A stretch of DNA of 64,000 nt from Vanilla planifolia (lineage: Eukaryota > Streptophyta > Magnoliopsida > Asparagales > Orchidaceae). The notes under the pieces were generated by a model. That model made no database searches. It saw nothing but the letters and a program-made list of their open reading frames with translations, and was not told where the DNA came from. Positions 21,257 to 34,300 of the stretch are shown piece by piece; positions within the stretch are counted from its first letter, which is position 1, and each line of letters starts with the position of its first letter. Where the stretch lies: assembly GCA_023846275.1 (NCBI GenBank), contig CM043865.1, positions 32,068,412 through 32,132,411 on the forward strand, given 5' to 3'. The translations under genes were made by a program, and so were the position numbers.

Positions 21257-24200
21257 ATGGCGACAGAGACGAAGCCTGCTGTGGGAGACGACCCCAAGGT
21301 AGACATCTTCGAAGACGATGATGAGTTTGAGGAGTTTGAGATCGGTGGTGGTAATTTTATTTAAATCTACTTTTCTTTCATTTTTTGGATAGTTTGGATT
21401 CACGCTATGCATTGGATACTGTTGCCATCAGGATTTAATTTCTCTTACGAGTGAATTGTCAATTCGCCGTTCACTTTCGTGATTGAATATTTTTTTCCCA
21501 ATAAGAGGAGGTGGAAGCTTTTATTTACTTTTTTTTTTTTATTAGTATTCTGTTGGCTAGAAGGTTGCTTGGTAACTGAGGCAGGAACTCTTCGAGACTT
21601 TTCTGTGTGCTTAGGCATGATCTTGAAGATATCAAAGGATCGATTAGGGTTCTAGATGTTACTGTTTCTGATTTTGATATGGTTTGGTGTTTATCAACTT
21701 TAAGATAAATAGGTACACTACATATGGGGGGAAAATGGAAGTAGAAGTGTTGACCATTTTGCATAAGCAAAAATTTACTCACGTTTAAACTTGCATGCCT
21801 TCTCATGTGATATTCTTGAGTAATCTGGTAATTAGCGGAACAATATTTTCCCCATATGAACTTTCAAACATGAGTAGGAATGCCATCTATGTATTTTTTC
21901 TGAGTTAAGTTTTTCTTTTTATAATACCCTTTTAAAGAAAAATCAATCTCCTTCGAAATTTCTTACATTGTTCACATTTTATCACATTGCCAATGCCTTC
22001 ATTGCAATGTTAATGGAAGCATATGATCCATAAAAAATCAGCCTATGAAAATCTTGTAAAATCTTGTTTGTGAGACATGCATGCCACTCTATTAGATATA
22101 AGTGCTTCTATAAGCTTTTGTTTATGTATCTTATACTTTTACTAGCATTGGAGAGTGTGGTGGTTTGTGAGCTCTTGACCAACACAACTTTCTCAAAGAG
22201 TTTTGTGACGATTGACCAGGCATTGATCAACTTTGGAATGGTTTCACCAAATTGATCATTCACCAAAGTTGGGCAGCTCATATGTTGGAGGCCATTGTTG
22301 CATCTACTCATGGGCAACTAGACCAACTAGGGTGAAGAGACCAATAGGGAGAATTTAAGCAGTTGAGGAATAAAGGGTTTCTTCTTCTTTTTTGTTTAGA
22401 ATCCTAGAATTTGTCTTGGATCTGGTTGCAAGACTTAATAGAAATGTTCTATTTTATTTTAAAAATTAGCTAAGGTTTTGGCTAAAAGAAAACAATTAAG
22501 GTTTAGAAATATAAATATTCCATTTGGTTAATAGAAATGTTCCATTTGGTTAAACGATTTTTGGAGTAGGGAGAAGGGTGAAGAATCAATATAAATAGGT
22601 TGTTTTATCAATGGCTTTTACCTTTCTCACATTTTGCTTTTATAACCCTTTTGTAACTTCAACGATCTCTTCACCTTCGTCTCTCCTAATGACAAAAATA
22701 TCTCCTTCATGCCTCAAGATTCTTGGGGAAGCTTTCCATTAGTGTCAATTTTTGGTTAGAATCATGATCGATGATCTAGCATACTGGAGGTTCTTAGTTC
22801 TCGAAGTCAAAATCAATGCAGCAATGGGAGGTCCCCTTCGAATGGGAGGACAAAGGATGGAAAGTTTTGATTCTAAGGTTAATGCCATACCCTTTGAAAC
22901 ATGCTAGGAAGATATTCTAAAACACTGTGGTTTGATCTTTGTCTAGGTCTCACCAAATGTAATAGTGGTTGTTAAGGAATAGGTTCAATGCTTGAGAAAG
23001 AAAAAAAGAGTGGCACTTGGACCTTTTCAAGACACATTTTAGATGTGTGGATGTCTAAAAATTTGATGGAAGTGGGGAGAGATCAAAGTGGTCATTGCAT
23101 TGATGTTCATGCCCTCCTTGTGTTTGGAATTCCTCTTAGATTCATTTAGTATGATGGTCTAGAGTGTACCTACTAATAAGAAGATTTTTGGCCGAATTGA
23201 TAGTCACGAGACTAGGTCAAAGAGAGGTAGTAGTGGATTTGTTGGCTCTTACGTTAAAGAAACATAAACCTCAGTTTGTTGCTTTGGTAGAATAATAGCA
23301 ATCCAGTTGTGATGGTTGATCAGAGGAAGAAGATTGGGAAGAAGTGTAATTGGAAGAAGGTTTGTTTCTTAGAGTCAACCGCCGAGCCTTTGCTTGCCAT
23401 CCTCTTTGGTCACCTCCCATGCCTAAATCGCAGTACAAGGGGACGAGTAAGATGGCATTGGCCAAGGTGATGATCACCCACATGGGACATGGCCCCATGT
23501 GGGTGTGGAAGGCATGCTTTTATGTCAATGCTAATTTATAAAAAGAAAATTTATTTTCTATTAATTTGTGTGCCTTTGTTTGACAATGTATGATATTAAT
23601 TTTCTATGTTGTTTATTAGCTTGGTCACGCCCAACTTTTTAAATTGTTAGGGTTAACAAAGCTATTTTGATTCCTATTTATATCAATTAAATGCAACCTA
23701 AACTTAACTAAATGGTGCTGCCCAAACTTAGCGACTGAACCCTACCAGCTAAAATAGGTTTGCTTTAGGCCCATATTGTCCTCGAAACAGCAAAACACCA
23801 GGAAACTAAAAAAAAACTTTCGGCTTGGATATGGTGAAAAAAAATTTCAGAACCATTAATTCTGATTTATTTTGGCCGATCTCGTAAACCATGGTTCACA
23901 CTGCAAGCTAGCTTTTTGGTTGAACTATTACTTCTCGGTAATAATCTTCAACGCACTAGGAGAAAAAAAGAAAAGGTACTTGCAACAATAGGTCTTGGTC
24001 TTGTGATGAGCAATAAGGTCATTTTACACTTAGTTTTAGTTGTATTTTTCCTTGTAGTTCTCAATTTTATGATTTCCTTTTTAGTTTATTTATTTGGTTG
24101 TTCTTGCTTCTCATATGCTTATGTCTAATGCATTTTTTTCTCATGTTTTTGCATTTTTTATTAAGCTTTAAATTTTTTATTTTAATAATTCAGTTTTAAT

Positions 24201-24619
24201 TTGAAGTTACTGTTTGGTTGCTAATGACAAAGTTATCAGTTTTGTGCACGTTTTCAAGCTTATATTTGTTTGTATCTTCTTCATAGATTGTAATTATTTT
24301 TTATTATCGCCTTCTTCGCCTTTTTCTTTTTTTTGTAAGATGAGCTCTACTTCTGCTTGTTTTATTATTCTTATAATGGTATTCATTGAACGATGAGTAG
24401 TAAATGATGTTAAATTCTTTTTGTTGCTGAGTTCTCATTGCTTCATCGAATAGTTGTCAACGTTTCCCTTTCTTTATACTCTTTTTTTAAGAATGGGACG
24501 AGGAGGAAGAGGGCAAGGAAGCCTTGCAACAGTGGGAGGACGATTGGGATGATGACGATGTGAACGATGATTTCTCCGTGCAGCTGAAGACTGAACTAGA
24601 GAGCAATTCCGAGAAGTAG
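21257..24619 (+). CDS. DSS1: DSS1/SEM1, proteasome lid and BRCA2-binding acidic protein
   Basis: Two coding exons, 21,257-21,350 and 24,492-24,619, join in phase (GGTG|GTAATT ... TTTAAG|AATGG) to a 73-residue acidic protein. DSS1 is a small intrinsically disordered subunit of the 26S proteasome lid. It also stabilises BRCA2 and takes part in the TREX-2 mRNA export complex. The sequence shows the two hallmark acidic, Trp-containing segments, FEDDDEFEEFEIGGEWDEE and ALQQWEDDWDDDDVNDDFS (Trp 33, 46 and 50), and then a short C-terminal helix, VQLKTELE. Plant DSS1 proteins are about 74 residues, so it is complete. The start is the first ATG after a GC-rich leader (about 21,070-21,256). The 3.1-kb intron is unusually long next to 222 bases of coding sequence. 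COG5 follows tail-to-tail after 244 bases. Confidence 0.96.
21351..24491 (+). other. DSS1 intron with an unclassified gene-like remnant
   Basis: Most of the intron is AT-rich, but about 22,140-23,520 is less so and reads in broken patches as if once coding (for example around 22,860-23,250 on the plus strand). I cannot match it to a named family. A decayed mobile-element fragment is the simplest guess. No intact open frame is present. Confidence 0.4.
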
Positions 24620-24773
24620 AAGTTATAACCTTATCAATAACTTGCCTATCGTATTTTTAGAATTTCAATATGTATTCTAATTTGTAGAATCCCACTTGAA
24701 CTAGCATTCCAATTTGTGTCATTCCCAACGTTTCTTCCTACCACTTGGTGATTCTTTAAAATGATCAAAGCAC

Positions 24774-24799
24774 AAAAAAAAAAAAAAAAAAAAAAAAAA
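24774..24799. repeat. 26-base A tract between DSS1 and COG5
   Basis: An uninterrupted run of 26 A on the plus strand is followed by further A-rich sequence to about 24,860. It lies in the 244-base gap shared by the 3' ends of the convergent genes DSS1 and COG5, about 155 bases past the DSS1 stop. It could be a retroposed poly(A) tail or a slipped homopolymer. Confidence 0.95.
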
Positions 24800-24863
24800 C
24801 AAAACAAAAAAAGGTTCATAAATGATGGTACGCAGCACCAAAACCAAAACAAAAACAAAAGAT

Positions 24864-27800
24864 TCACACTATTTCTCTCCTGTCCTGCGAGATCGATGAA
24901 CCAATCTGTAGCATTAGAGTATAAACAGGACTTAAGTCTTGGTCGCCCCTCGACCTAACCTTCACCTCATAATCATCAAGCGTTACTTTGATCCCTTTCC
25001 ATATCTGGTCCTCTCCCTGCGAATCAAGCCACCGGGAATACTGCAGCGGCGTGAGCTTGTTCCTCTGCAGAGGCGACTGCAGCTCATCCGGCCCTCGGGA
25101 ATACAGGTGGTGCAGTATCACGCTCGGCGGCAGATCCTGCAGCAGCGGTGAACCCCACAGCTGAGCCGTCTCCAAGAACATCATGGGTCGGTACGCTCGC
25201 AGAGCTCGGTAAGGCGGACCAAGCTGCTCCACCGGGAACAGATTCTGACCCACCGCCAACTCCAGCTCCGCCATATCCCTCGCCATCCTCAGCTTCCCCG
25301 ACTCAGACAAAGGCCTCACCAGAGATGCATGCCTGATGAAGAATACCAGTATCCGAGACGCCATTCTCCGAATGCAACCCGTGCTGATCGTCTCCGAACG
25401 AGACGAAGAGGACGGCAGGAGCTTCGACAGGAACTCGTTGCGGAAATGAACAGTGCACTTCTGCAGCTCTTCCATGTAGGGAGAAGCATCGCCGTCCGTC
25501 GATGAGTCCATTCCGTCAGGCCCCAAGTTCTGGTCGTGCATCAGAAGGACGCAGGACTCGAGACGGTCGAGCATGGATTGGAAGAGAGAGGTGACGGAGT
25601 CGCAGGCCACGCCGTAGATGACGCCCAGGGATGGGGATAAGACGTCGGCGGCTAGCGATGGGAGGTTGGATGCAGTGGCGGAGACGCGGGTATGAATTTC
25701 TTGGAGATGTTGACAGAGAGCAAAATTTTTCAGTTGCGAGGGATTTGCAGGAGCCGTTACCTGACGAGATTCTGGACCAGCTGATATCTGCAAGGCGAAA
25801 CAATGTTGTTCTATTCTAAATAGACATCTGCTAAGCTACAAACAACTGCAGTGCAATTTTACAAAACAGTTCACAATGAGAGAACAAAGTTCGATTCAAA
25901 TCAAGTCACCTGGTATTCAGCTTTCTCCGCTACCAAGAGTAAAACTTTGCCAATTTCATGAAGAACAAGAAGCATCAAGTGCCCATGTAGCTTAACAACT
26001 TCAATCTCTTCCTGAATGCGCAGCAAAAGCCTTGAGATCTGCTCTTTTGATGGAATGGTGCTCCGGCTTGCTACCAGAAATATAGAGTTCACATTATCAG
26101 AGAGACGACCAAGGAGAGCAGCAAGGAAGGCTGTCTGGAATACGTGTATGGTAGAAACCATCTTATCCTTCCCTTCCTTTGTAAGAGCAGAGACGATGCC
26201 TTTTACGTCGGTGTCGCGTGAAATCCTTTCGAGGAGGTTCTCAACCATGGTGAAAAGCTTTGGGTATCCATTGGTAAATATTTCTTTGACAAAACTTGAA
26301 CTGTTGAAGGCAGATTTCATACGGCTATCAAAAGAGTTCACAACTGCATCCCATACTATATCAGTTAGAAAGGGGTCGCCTTCCTGTGGAAACTTAAAGA
26401 CCTTAGCAAGAAGACAATAAAACGAACCATGCATAGAAGAACATATACCTAAAGAATAATTGGAGGTACACTTCAGTTTAAAACTCAAAGGACTTCTGAA
26501 TAATAAGAATCCAAAGGTCCTTCATTTTTCAACAAACCAAAAAATGTATCATTCAAAGAAAGAGAGGGATCTTTTGCTAAACAAAAGGTTAGTTAATCCT
26601 TGTGAGGGGATGGCATTTCCTTTTGTAAAGGAGCATAAAAATATATAATCATAAAAAAAGCTAGTTAAACTAGGTAAATCTAAATCAACTTAGATGATGT
26701 CACAAAAATCAGGGTTAATTAGTGAATTTGCATGAATATACATGAACCATAGAACAAAGCAAGGAAAACCTAACTCCAATTAGATGATGTTGCAAAAACT
26801 AGTGCACAAAAAGAGAGAACTCCTCAAAGCGGAAGCAACAGGATGAGCTTAAAACAAGTTGAGAAATTGAAGGGAAATTTAATGCATATATCAAACCAAA
26901 GTTATTATTCACCCTTTTTATCTATGATCTTTATATTAATCTATCACTAAAAGCATAGAAACTAGAGACGATAGTATTAATGGTGTTTCATCAAATAGGA
27001 ATCAAAATTAGGCTCAGCATATATATTAGGTAGACACCCTAACACTTAAAACTATTGTATATTAAGGATCACACATTAACCTTAACTTATAATGTAGAAA
27101 TAATTCTAATCTTACTTGTACTTAACAAATAGTAACAGTTCAGATGAACAAACAATGGTTATGAATTAGAGATCCCTAACTATCAATATGCATCAAAACT
27201 TAGCTAAACAAACATGATCAAGCATTCCACACAATCTTAAACCAATGTAATCTGGAAAAGCCAGACTGACTCCATGAACCAAGATCCCTAACAAATCTAT
27301 CATTGACCCTTCAAATAGTAACACTTCACATAAAATGTGAACATTGCATCAAAAATTAGTTTGAACAAATATGATTCAAGTATCCCACCTTACCTTAATC
27401 CAACGTAATCTAGAGAAGACCTACTCCATGAACCAAATTTCCTAACAAAAAGAAAACCCAGATAGGCAACGTCAACATGAAAGAGATAAATTAACTCACT
27501 TGCCAAACTTCTTGCAGGAAAAGAACCTGCGTGAAAGGAACCCTCTTCTTGGCCAGCACGGCCTGCAATTGCCACACCGCCATCACTACCTTATGCAAAT
27601 CATCCATGCACTGCCCCATCCTCTCCCACAGAGCCTCACCAGCCCTCTTTCCTCCCCCTATCTGTGGCGTTCCACTCCGCTGCACTCCTCCTGGGCCTCC
27701 AAAACTTCCCGTTCCTGAGATTGCCTTCATATCAAGCGCTACCCCTACACTTTTCACACCCACCGCCTTGTACTTATCAACCAACTGTTCCACTGCTGAT

Positions 27801-28567
27801 TTCAATTCCCCCATATTGTAAAACACCTGAAGACCGCACCATATGTCATTCTGGTTATGCTCGTCCATGCCCCTTTCAACGGCCTTCATGGCCTGAGATC
27901 TCAGCTGTTTACCAGTCTCTGAAAGCCAGCGAATCTCCTCCTCCACGGCAGAGATACCAGCAAGGCCACGCTCTTGGTAAAGGAGCTCGATGTCGTGATG
28001 CATCTCAGCCGCCTTGGCGAGATCAATGCGATCGGGAGGTTGTGACATCAGATCCCGAAGCTTCTTCGAAAGGCGGAGCAGGCGTGCGGAGGAATTGAGG
28101 AGATCGGCAGTGGCGTGGAGGTTGGAGAGCTGGATGGTGTGTGCATGCACCACGTGGCGGGGCTCCGCGAGCTCCTGGCGGGCACGACGCAGGTGAGACT
28201 GGAGGGAAGATACGGCGGAGCGGACGGACGAAAGGGAGGTCTCGGCATCGCGGAGGAAGGAAAGCTGGGAGAGGAGTGCGGGATGGCGGGCGAGGACCTC
28301 GGCGCGGAGGTGCTTCTGAAGTAGACGAATCGCCTCCTGCAGACTCTCGGCTCGCGCGGCCGCGGAACCGGAGCTGAGGGCTTGGGAGGAGAAGCGGGCG
28401 GAGTCGAAGTCAGGGGATAGGAAGGCAGAGAAGACGGGGTCGGATGCGAACGTCTCCAGGGGCGATGCAGGGGGGGTGGCGCTGATGGGGGAGGAAATAG
28501 GGTTTGCATCCTTGAAAGTGGCAAGCTTTTGGAGAGGCGAAGACGGGAGGACTCGCGGTGACGCCAT
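24864..28567 (-). CDS. COG5: Conserved oligomeric Golgi complex subunit 5
   Basis: Three coding exons (28,567-27,500; 26,383-25,910; 25,787-24,864), all split in phase 0 at GT-AG sites, join to about 821 residues. COG5 belongs to lobe B of the COG tether, which captures vesicles recycling within the Golgi and so maintains glycosylation. The N-terminal part (about residues 35-160) is helical and coiled-coil-like, with LQEAIRLLQKHLRAEVL and DAETSLSSVRSAVSSLQSHL, as in the Cog5 N-terminal family. Strongly conserved plant COG5 text follows, such as EGDPFLTDIVWDAVVNSFDS (start of exon 2), ASPYMEELQKC, FFIRHASLVRPLSESGKLRM and DLPPSVILHHLYSRGPDELQ. Its length is close to plant COG5 (about 830). The start is the first ATG in frame, followed by a Ser- and Pro-rich N-terminus. 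The gene faces DSS1 tail-to-tail. Confidence 0.96.
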
Positions 28568-29590
28568 GGCCGAGCCCAGATCTCAACCCCTTCTTCTCGA
28601 TCTGCCGATGGGTTTTCTAGTCTTTCTTGTGAATACAGTACAGCTGAACCGGAACGGCCGGTTTGCGCACAATATACTTTATTTTTCAACTACTTTTCTC
28701 ATTAAACAATATACTTAAAAAATGTCATCTAAATACATACAACAAGTAATAAAGTTGTAAATACTTTTGAGCATTAGTTAAACACATCAGATAAGAACTA
28801 AGTAACAAAGTTAAATGTGTCAGACCTAGCCAACAAAAACCAATCATAGGAATTTAATTTAGTGTCATAGTAGTTGCAAAATAACTACTTCAATATTATA
28901 ATAATGTAATTAGATTAGAGTTGAAAAGATCTAGTAATATTATTATACATTCTTAGCAACAAGAAGTAATGCATTAGAACTATAAAGATCCAATAAGATG
29001 CATCTACTTCAATTGGTTGAATTGCAAATTAACTATCATTAGCTACACCACCTCTTTTTTCCTCTCTAGGAGATGTCTGAGTAATACTTACTTTTCTCCT
29101 CACAAATGATTTATTCTCAAACTTAACATGATTCTAATTATTTTAAACCAGATTTCTCCAAATCCTTAACAGCCTATATAATTAATTGTTATTCATTTTT
29201 GCATATAAGTAAAAACATATTCATCAAATAATGTTTTCACATCTACCTTATTTGCAAAAGTTTTATAAATATATGAAGTTTTACATCTATTTTACTTGTC
29301 AAAATTTTATAAATATATGTTCAATTAAGTTTATTACAAATCCATTTAGGTTTGATAGATAAGGACCACACTTATTAGTTACAAAGAACATAAATTTAAG
29401 GAAGGAGACCAAACAATGCTCACAAGTCAAGGTTAGTTATCATAGATTCTTATTATGAAGACACACCTACACAACTAGTTAATTTTAGATGTTATGAACC
29501 TAAATTATTAAGGGTTCATAATTAGTAGTATGTAAGGTGATTTTACAATTCCTAAACACAAAGAACTACCTTTAAAAATCTAAGCATATT
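28568..29590. other. COG5 promoter, then AT-rich spacer
   Basis: Bases 28,568-28,670 are GC-rich and probably hold the COG5 5' UTR. From about 28,720 the DNA is AT-rich. It may include the decayed distal part of the minus-strand copia element, but no domain can be read. Confidence 0.45.
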
Positions 29591-31368
29591 GTTGGCTTTC
29601 AAGTTGATGGATCTCTTAAAAAATAATCAATTGAGATATATCCCAATTTATAATAATGATTATACACAACCTTAGAAAAATCAATTGAAAATTTTGGTTC
29701 ATGCAACTGACTATCATTCCTTTTCACATAAGTATGTAATGAAACATTATAAAACACATGTGATTGAGAATCAACAAGTTTTGCCTTTGAAGTATTTAAT
29801 TTATTTTCAATTAAGGTAAAACTCTTTAACTTCTCTTTCAATTCATAATTTCGTCCTTTTAACAAATTATTTTCTTCTTTCAATGAACTCGTGGATGAAG
29901 CATGTTTAGACAATTCAATTTCATAATTTCTATATGATTGTCTTAATGTGAAACAACAAAGATATATAGTTGAACTTTCTTAGTCAAGGAAATGTTTTTA
30001 TACATAAGTGCATCACATTGTTTCTATAATGCAATTATCTTATGGTCATGTTTAGTATAGTTTTTCTTGAGAGTAGTATATATGTAAGAATTTCTTATAT
30101 TCTTGTGTAAGTTCATCAAAGCAAGTTGATAACTCATCAAAGAATACATGCCTTAAACCAAGCTTATATATTAAGTCAAAATATCTTACACTACATGATA
30201 GGTAGGTTATAAACGCTTACAAGAACTAGACCAACATTGATCCAAAATAATTCACATGAGATTATAACAATTAGCTAATAGTAGTCATAATAAAGCAACA
30301 ACTCAAAGGAATTATAATAGCTAAGAAAAAAATAAATACAACACTTGAAGATAATTAACAACAAACCTATACCGTAATCCATTGGAACAAAAGTGTCACA
30401 ATAGCTAAATATGATAAGAATTAAAGTGAATCATGTGAGATTCAACATGCAAGAGGAGGGGTGAATTATACTTTTAACAAAACTTTTTAATTTTAAAAAA
30501 CTTTTTTAATTAAAGAAATATTTTAACACTTAGTAATAAAAATATTCTTTAAGAAGCCTATTTGATGAAATAAAAAGAAAAATTACACAAAAATAAAAAG
30601 AAAGACACCAAAAGTTTTTAGGTGGCAAAACCAATGCATACATCCACCCCCGATCACCTGATCAGGCATCCACTAATTATTCTTTTTTGTCAAAGCTAAT
30701 AGGGTTAAACCAAGTACAAACTAATGGTCTAATAAGATAAAAAATCACAAAATTTGGTTATAAGAAAAAAGTAAAATCTTTATAAAGATTGGTGTATACA
30801 AAATTTCTACACCTTTGAATTCTCTAAACAAGAGTCACAAAACAAAATATTAATGTTAATATTATCCAAATGATAGGAAATGATTAACGAAGGGATTTAT
30901 AAAAATAAGAATCAAAGAATCCGTAGCTCTCACAAGCATCTAGTGAAATTGATGCTCTTGATTTTGGATTTCTCTTGAACATTTCTGAAATTTTCAAGTT
31001 GATTCATGAAATTTAAATTCCTTAAATGACTACTATATATAGCATAAATAAAAACATACTAAAATAACCCTTACAGTGTCTACAAAAAACCTTTCGTAAA
31101 AGGCAGCCACTATAGGGAATGAAAAAGAAAGATGAAGCGTATTTATCATTTGATCTAGATGGACATAACATGCGTTGTCTGATCATAATAATGATTAAAA
31201 TGTCTGAATCTAATCTTAATATGATTTGATTAAGATTGTTAGATCTTATATGCTAGATGGATGCTGACGATGTGCAAGATCACTTTTCACGAAGGTACAG
31301 AAGATCTCAGTTATTCGATCACACTTATCAAATAAATGGATAGTTGGAATTTATTGTCTACAAAGGTG
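29590..31368 (-). mobile_element. Fossil Ty1/copia element, SIRE-like, minus strand (LTR part and gag part)
   Basis: On the minus strand the 3' end of an LTR lies near 30,452. It shares with the solo LTR at 57.2-58.97 kb the string around GATCGGGGGTGGATGTA followed by a CACCTAAAAA box and an AATTCACCCCTCC-type end. Downstream of it (lower coordinates), at about 29,600-29,910, is a stretch resembling the coiled C-terminal part and knuckle region of copia gag. The LTR stops near 31,368, exactly where a plus-strand LTR of the same family starts. It is an old element, broken many times and incomplete. Family assignment rests on LTR text shared with the other copies here. Confidence 0.6.
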
Positions 31369-31369
31369 T

Positions 31370-34300
31370 GTTGTATTCTTTGTTGTAATGATCATAAAAC
31401 TATGGTTAAATATTTACTAATACCTTATTGAGCTTGGTGTTATTTCAGTTAAATCTTAAAGAATATTCTAATAATCTGTGTTTATTGGAGTAAGGACTAT
31501 TATATGAATAATAATATAATTTGATGGCTTAATATGTTGACTTTAGAGCTAAGGACAACAATTTTTGTGAAATGACTAATCCACTAAGAACTATATTTCT
31601 AAATCTTTATGATTAGTATGTTAAACTTTTAAATTCTTTATAATTATAACACATAGGGCTCTTTCATGTATATGTGAATTTGTTTCAAGTTGTATTTTTT
31701 TGAAACCATTTGAGTTTTTAAAATCTTATAAATATTCAAATATTTTGATAAAAAATTATTATTATAAACTCGAAAAAAATTGTCTAAACACTTAACATTA
31801 TCCTAAGTCTGAAGGACTCAAGTCAAGTGGCCTATAGTACTGGGCATGGGTCTTCAGGAACGTAGGCCAAGAGCCTAACCAAAATTGAGACGAGTCAAGC
31901 CAAAGTAGTGGTCTAGGTCAATGTTATTGTTGCAGTTTTTTGTCAATCAATTTAGGGCATTTACTCCTGAACCAGCTTAAGTGAAATGAGTGAGAGTGGA
32001 CTCGTTTATTCGTTTATGTAAATTGGGTAAAGTCGAAGCCGTAGGTACATGCTGGTGACCTAGGTCATGACTTCCCAAAGACACCAGAGGATAACCAATC
32101 CTATTAGGATAAATATAACATATAGTGAAAGTATTATATACACAAAACATTTGGTTTGTTTTGTATGTAGGACTATTGAATTACTTTCCAAACTTGGTCT
32201 TTTAGCATGGCCTGATCATGTGTTTTTTTTGCAATTAAACGATATAGATAACACCCTCATTTACAAATAGTTTATTTACTTCTAGCCATTAATATGAGAT
32301 AGTTGATCAAAAGGGTTGGATGTCTTTTTGCATTGTAAATAGTATTCATGTCCATCATCATTGTTTATCCATCTTTTGAATTGAATGTTCCATATCTTAT
32401 CTTGCTATCATTAGATCTGGCTTTTTCATATAATCCGATCTAACGGTTCTTGCTTTGTGCGCTTAATCAGATGATAGTTGCTTAATCTTCTCCATTATTA
32501 ACGACTAGCTTTTCAAAAAGTAGATTTTAGCTATTCAGGGAGTTATTTTGAAGTTTTTCAATTCAACTATAAACAAAGTTCATTACCAGCTATTAAAACT
32601 ATTGAATCAATTTGAAAAAATTTTATATTAGTCCAAGTGAAACAGTGAGTAATAAATTATGCACAATTACGAGAGCTACAAATTTTTGTCATCTATATTT
32701 CTCTTACTTCTATTCATAATCATTTATGTATCTTTTTGGTAACATCTATTTTATTATTATTAGTGTCATTCTTGTTTAAAAAAACTAAACGTGTAGAGAT
32801 TTTTGTAAACAAAAAATTACAAAGTTTTAAATTTTTTAGTATAATTAATATTTCTTTGATTTTGGTGTCTCATTGAAGCATCAATGCACATTTGGTTTAC
32901 CCTTATTTGCTTCAATAAAATGAGTTGTTAGTGGAAGACTGATCATGGATCAATGATAAATGTAGGCACATGTTTTGATCGGACCACTTAAAACTCTTTT
33001 GTGTATTTAATTTTTTTGTTGAGTAATTTATTTTTTTGATAATATTTATAAAAGAAAATATTTTATTTTAAGCTCAAAATTTTTTCTTCTAATTATTGGT
33101 ATAAAAAATTGTTAAATACATAATTCACTCATCCCCTCTTGTTCGTTTTGTGTACGCAGCAAGATTTCTATCAAAAGAAAGAAATTTTTAAGTCAAGATT
33201 CTCATTGCTCTTCTATGTGTTGAGGATAATGTGATCTTATTTGAGGGAGTTTCGTCATAACTAACCACCTTTGTTTAAAAATGATTTCTATCTCTATTGA
33301 AAAAAATTGTATGCATTTATTTTTAAAATCTGTTGATTTGAAAATTCGGAATATTGTTGAATATATGTTTGAAATTCTGACTAAGATTATTAATGGAGAA
33401 AAGTGAGAAAACCTTTAAGTGAACTCACATCGAAGAAAAACATAGAGTACAACTTAATTCTCAAGCTATGAATATTTTTGTGTTATGATTTAGGTTCCTC
33501 TAAATATGATCACATCATAAACTTGAAAATGACGCATGAGATTTGATCTAAACTTAAAGTTACTTTTGAGAGTATTTCTCAAATTATAGAGACTAAAATC
33601 AATATGTTTGTTGATGAGTATAATTTATTTCGAATGAATATGAATGAGAGTATTAATGTTATGTTCACGAGATTTACAAATATTATTAATGATTTATCTA
33701 ATCTTGGTAAGGAGTTTTCTATTGGTGAATAGGTGAGGAATATTCTATGGTTCTTCCTAAAACATATGATCCCTTGGTGACAACGTAGAAAGAAATGAAA
33801 AATATTTCAGCCATTTCATTGAATGAGTTATTGGGTGAGTTTTTAAAGAATAAAATTAAGCTTGTAAGGAGAAGGTGCAAAGAACTTGTGATTGAAAAAG
33901 AAAAGAAAAAGAAAAAAGAAATAATAACATTTGTAACTGATTCCTCTATAGACTCAATTTTTTAATCTCAAGTAAGATAGCTCTTATCTTAAAAAGTTTA
34001 TCTAGATTATATAATAAAAAAATGTAGGTAAATATTTTAGAAATAATAAGAAACAAAAAAGAAAGATGGTTTCCTATAAGAAATAATTTGTTATAAATGT
34101 AAACTTTGTGAGTATATAAGGCAAAATTGTCCCAATTACAACAAGAGAGTAGAAAAGTTTTAAAAACAAAAAAGAAAAGAGCTATGAAGATATCTTGGAA
34201 TGCTTCAAATAGTTCTTCCTCTAATGATGAAGATAAGAAGTAGAGTTTGGTTTATCTTAAGGCCAAGGACAGTATTTTGATTACAACATCAGAAGATAAG

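Noticed and set aside
26016-26420. Plus-strand open frame of 134 residues
   Set aside because: It is antisense to COG5 exon 2.
27664-28098. Plus-strand open frame of 144 residues
   Set aside because: It is antisense to COG5 exon 1 and has no protein-like features of its own.
31370-33160. Possible independent gene or promoter in the long AT-rich stretch
   Set aside because: The start, length and end boxes match the solo LTR at 57.2-58.97 kb, so it is an old LTR.
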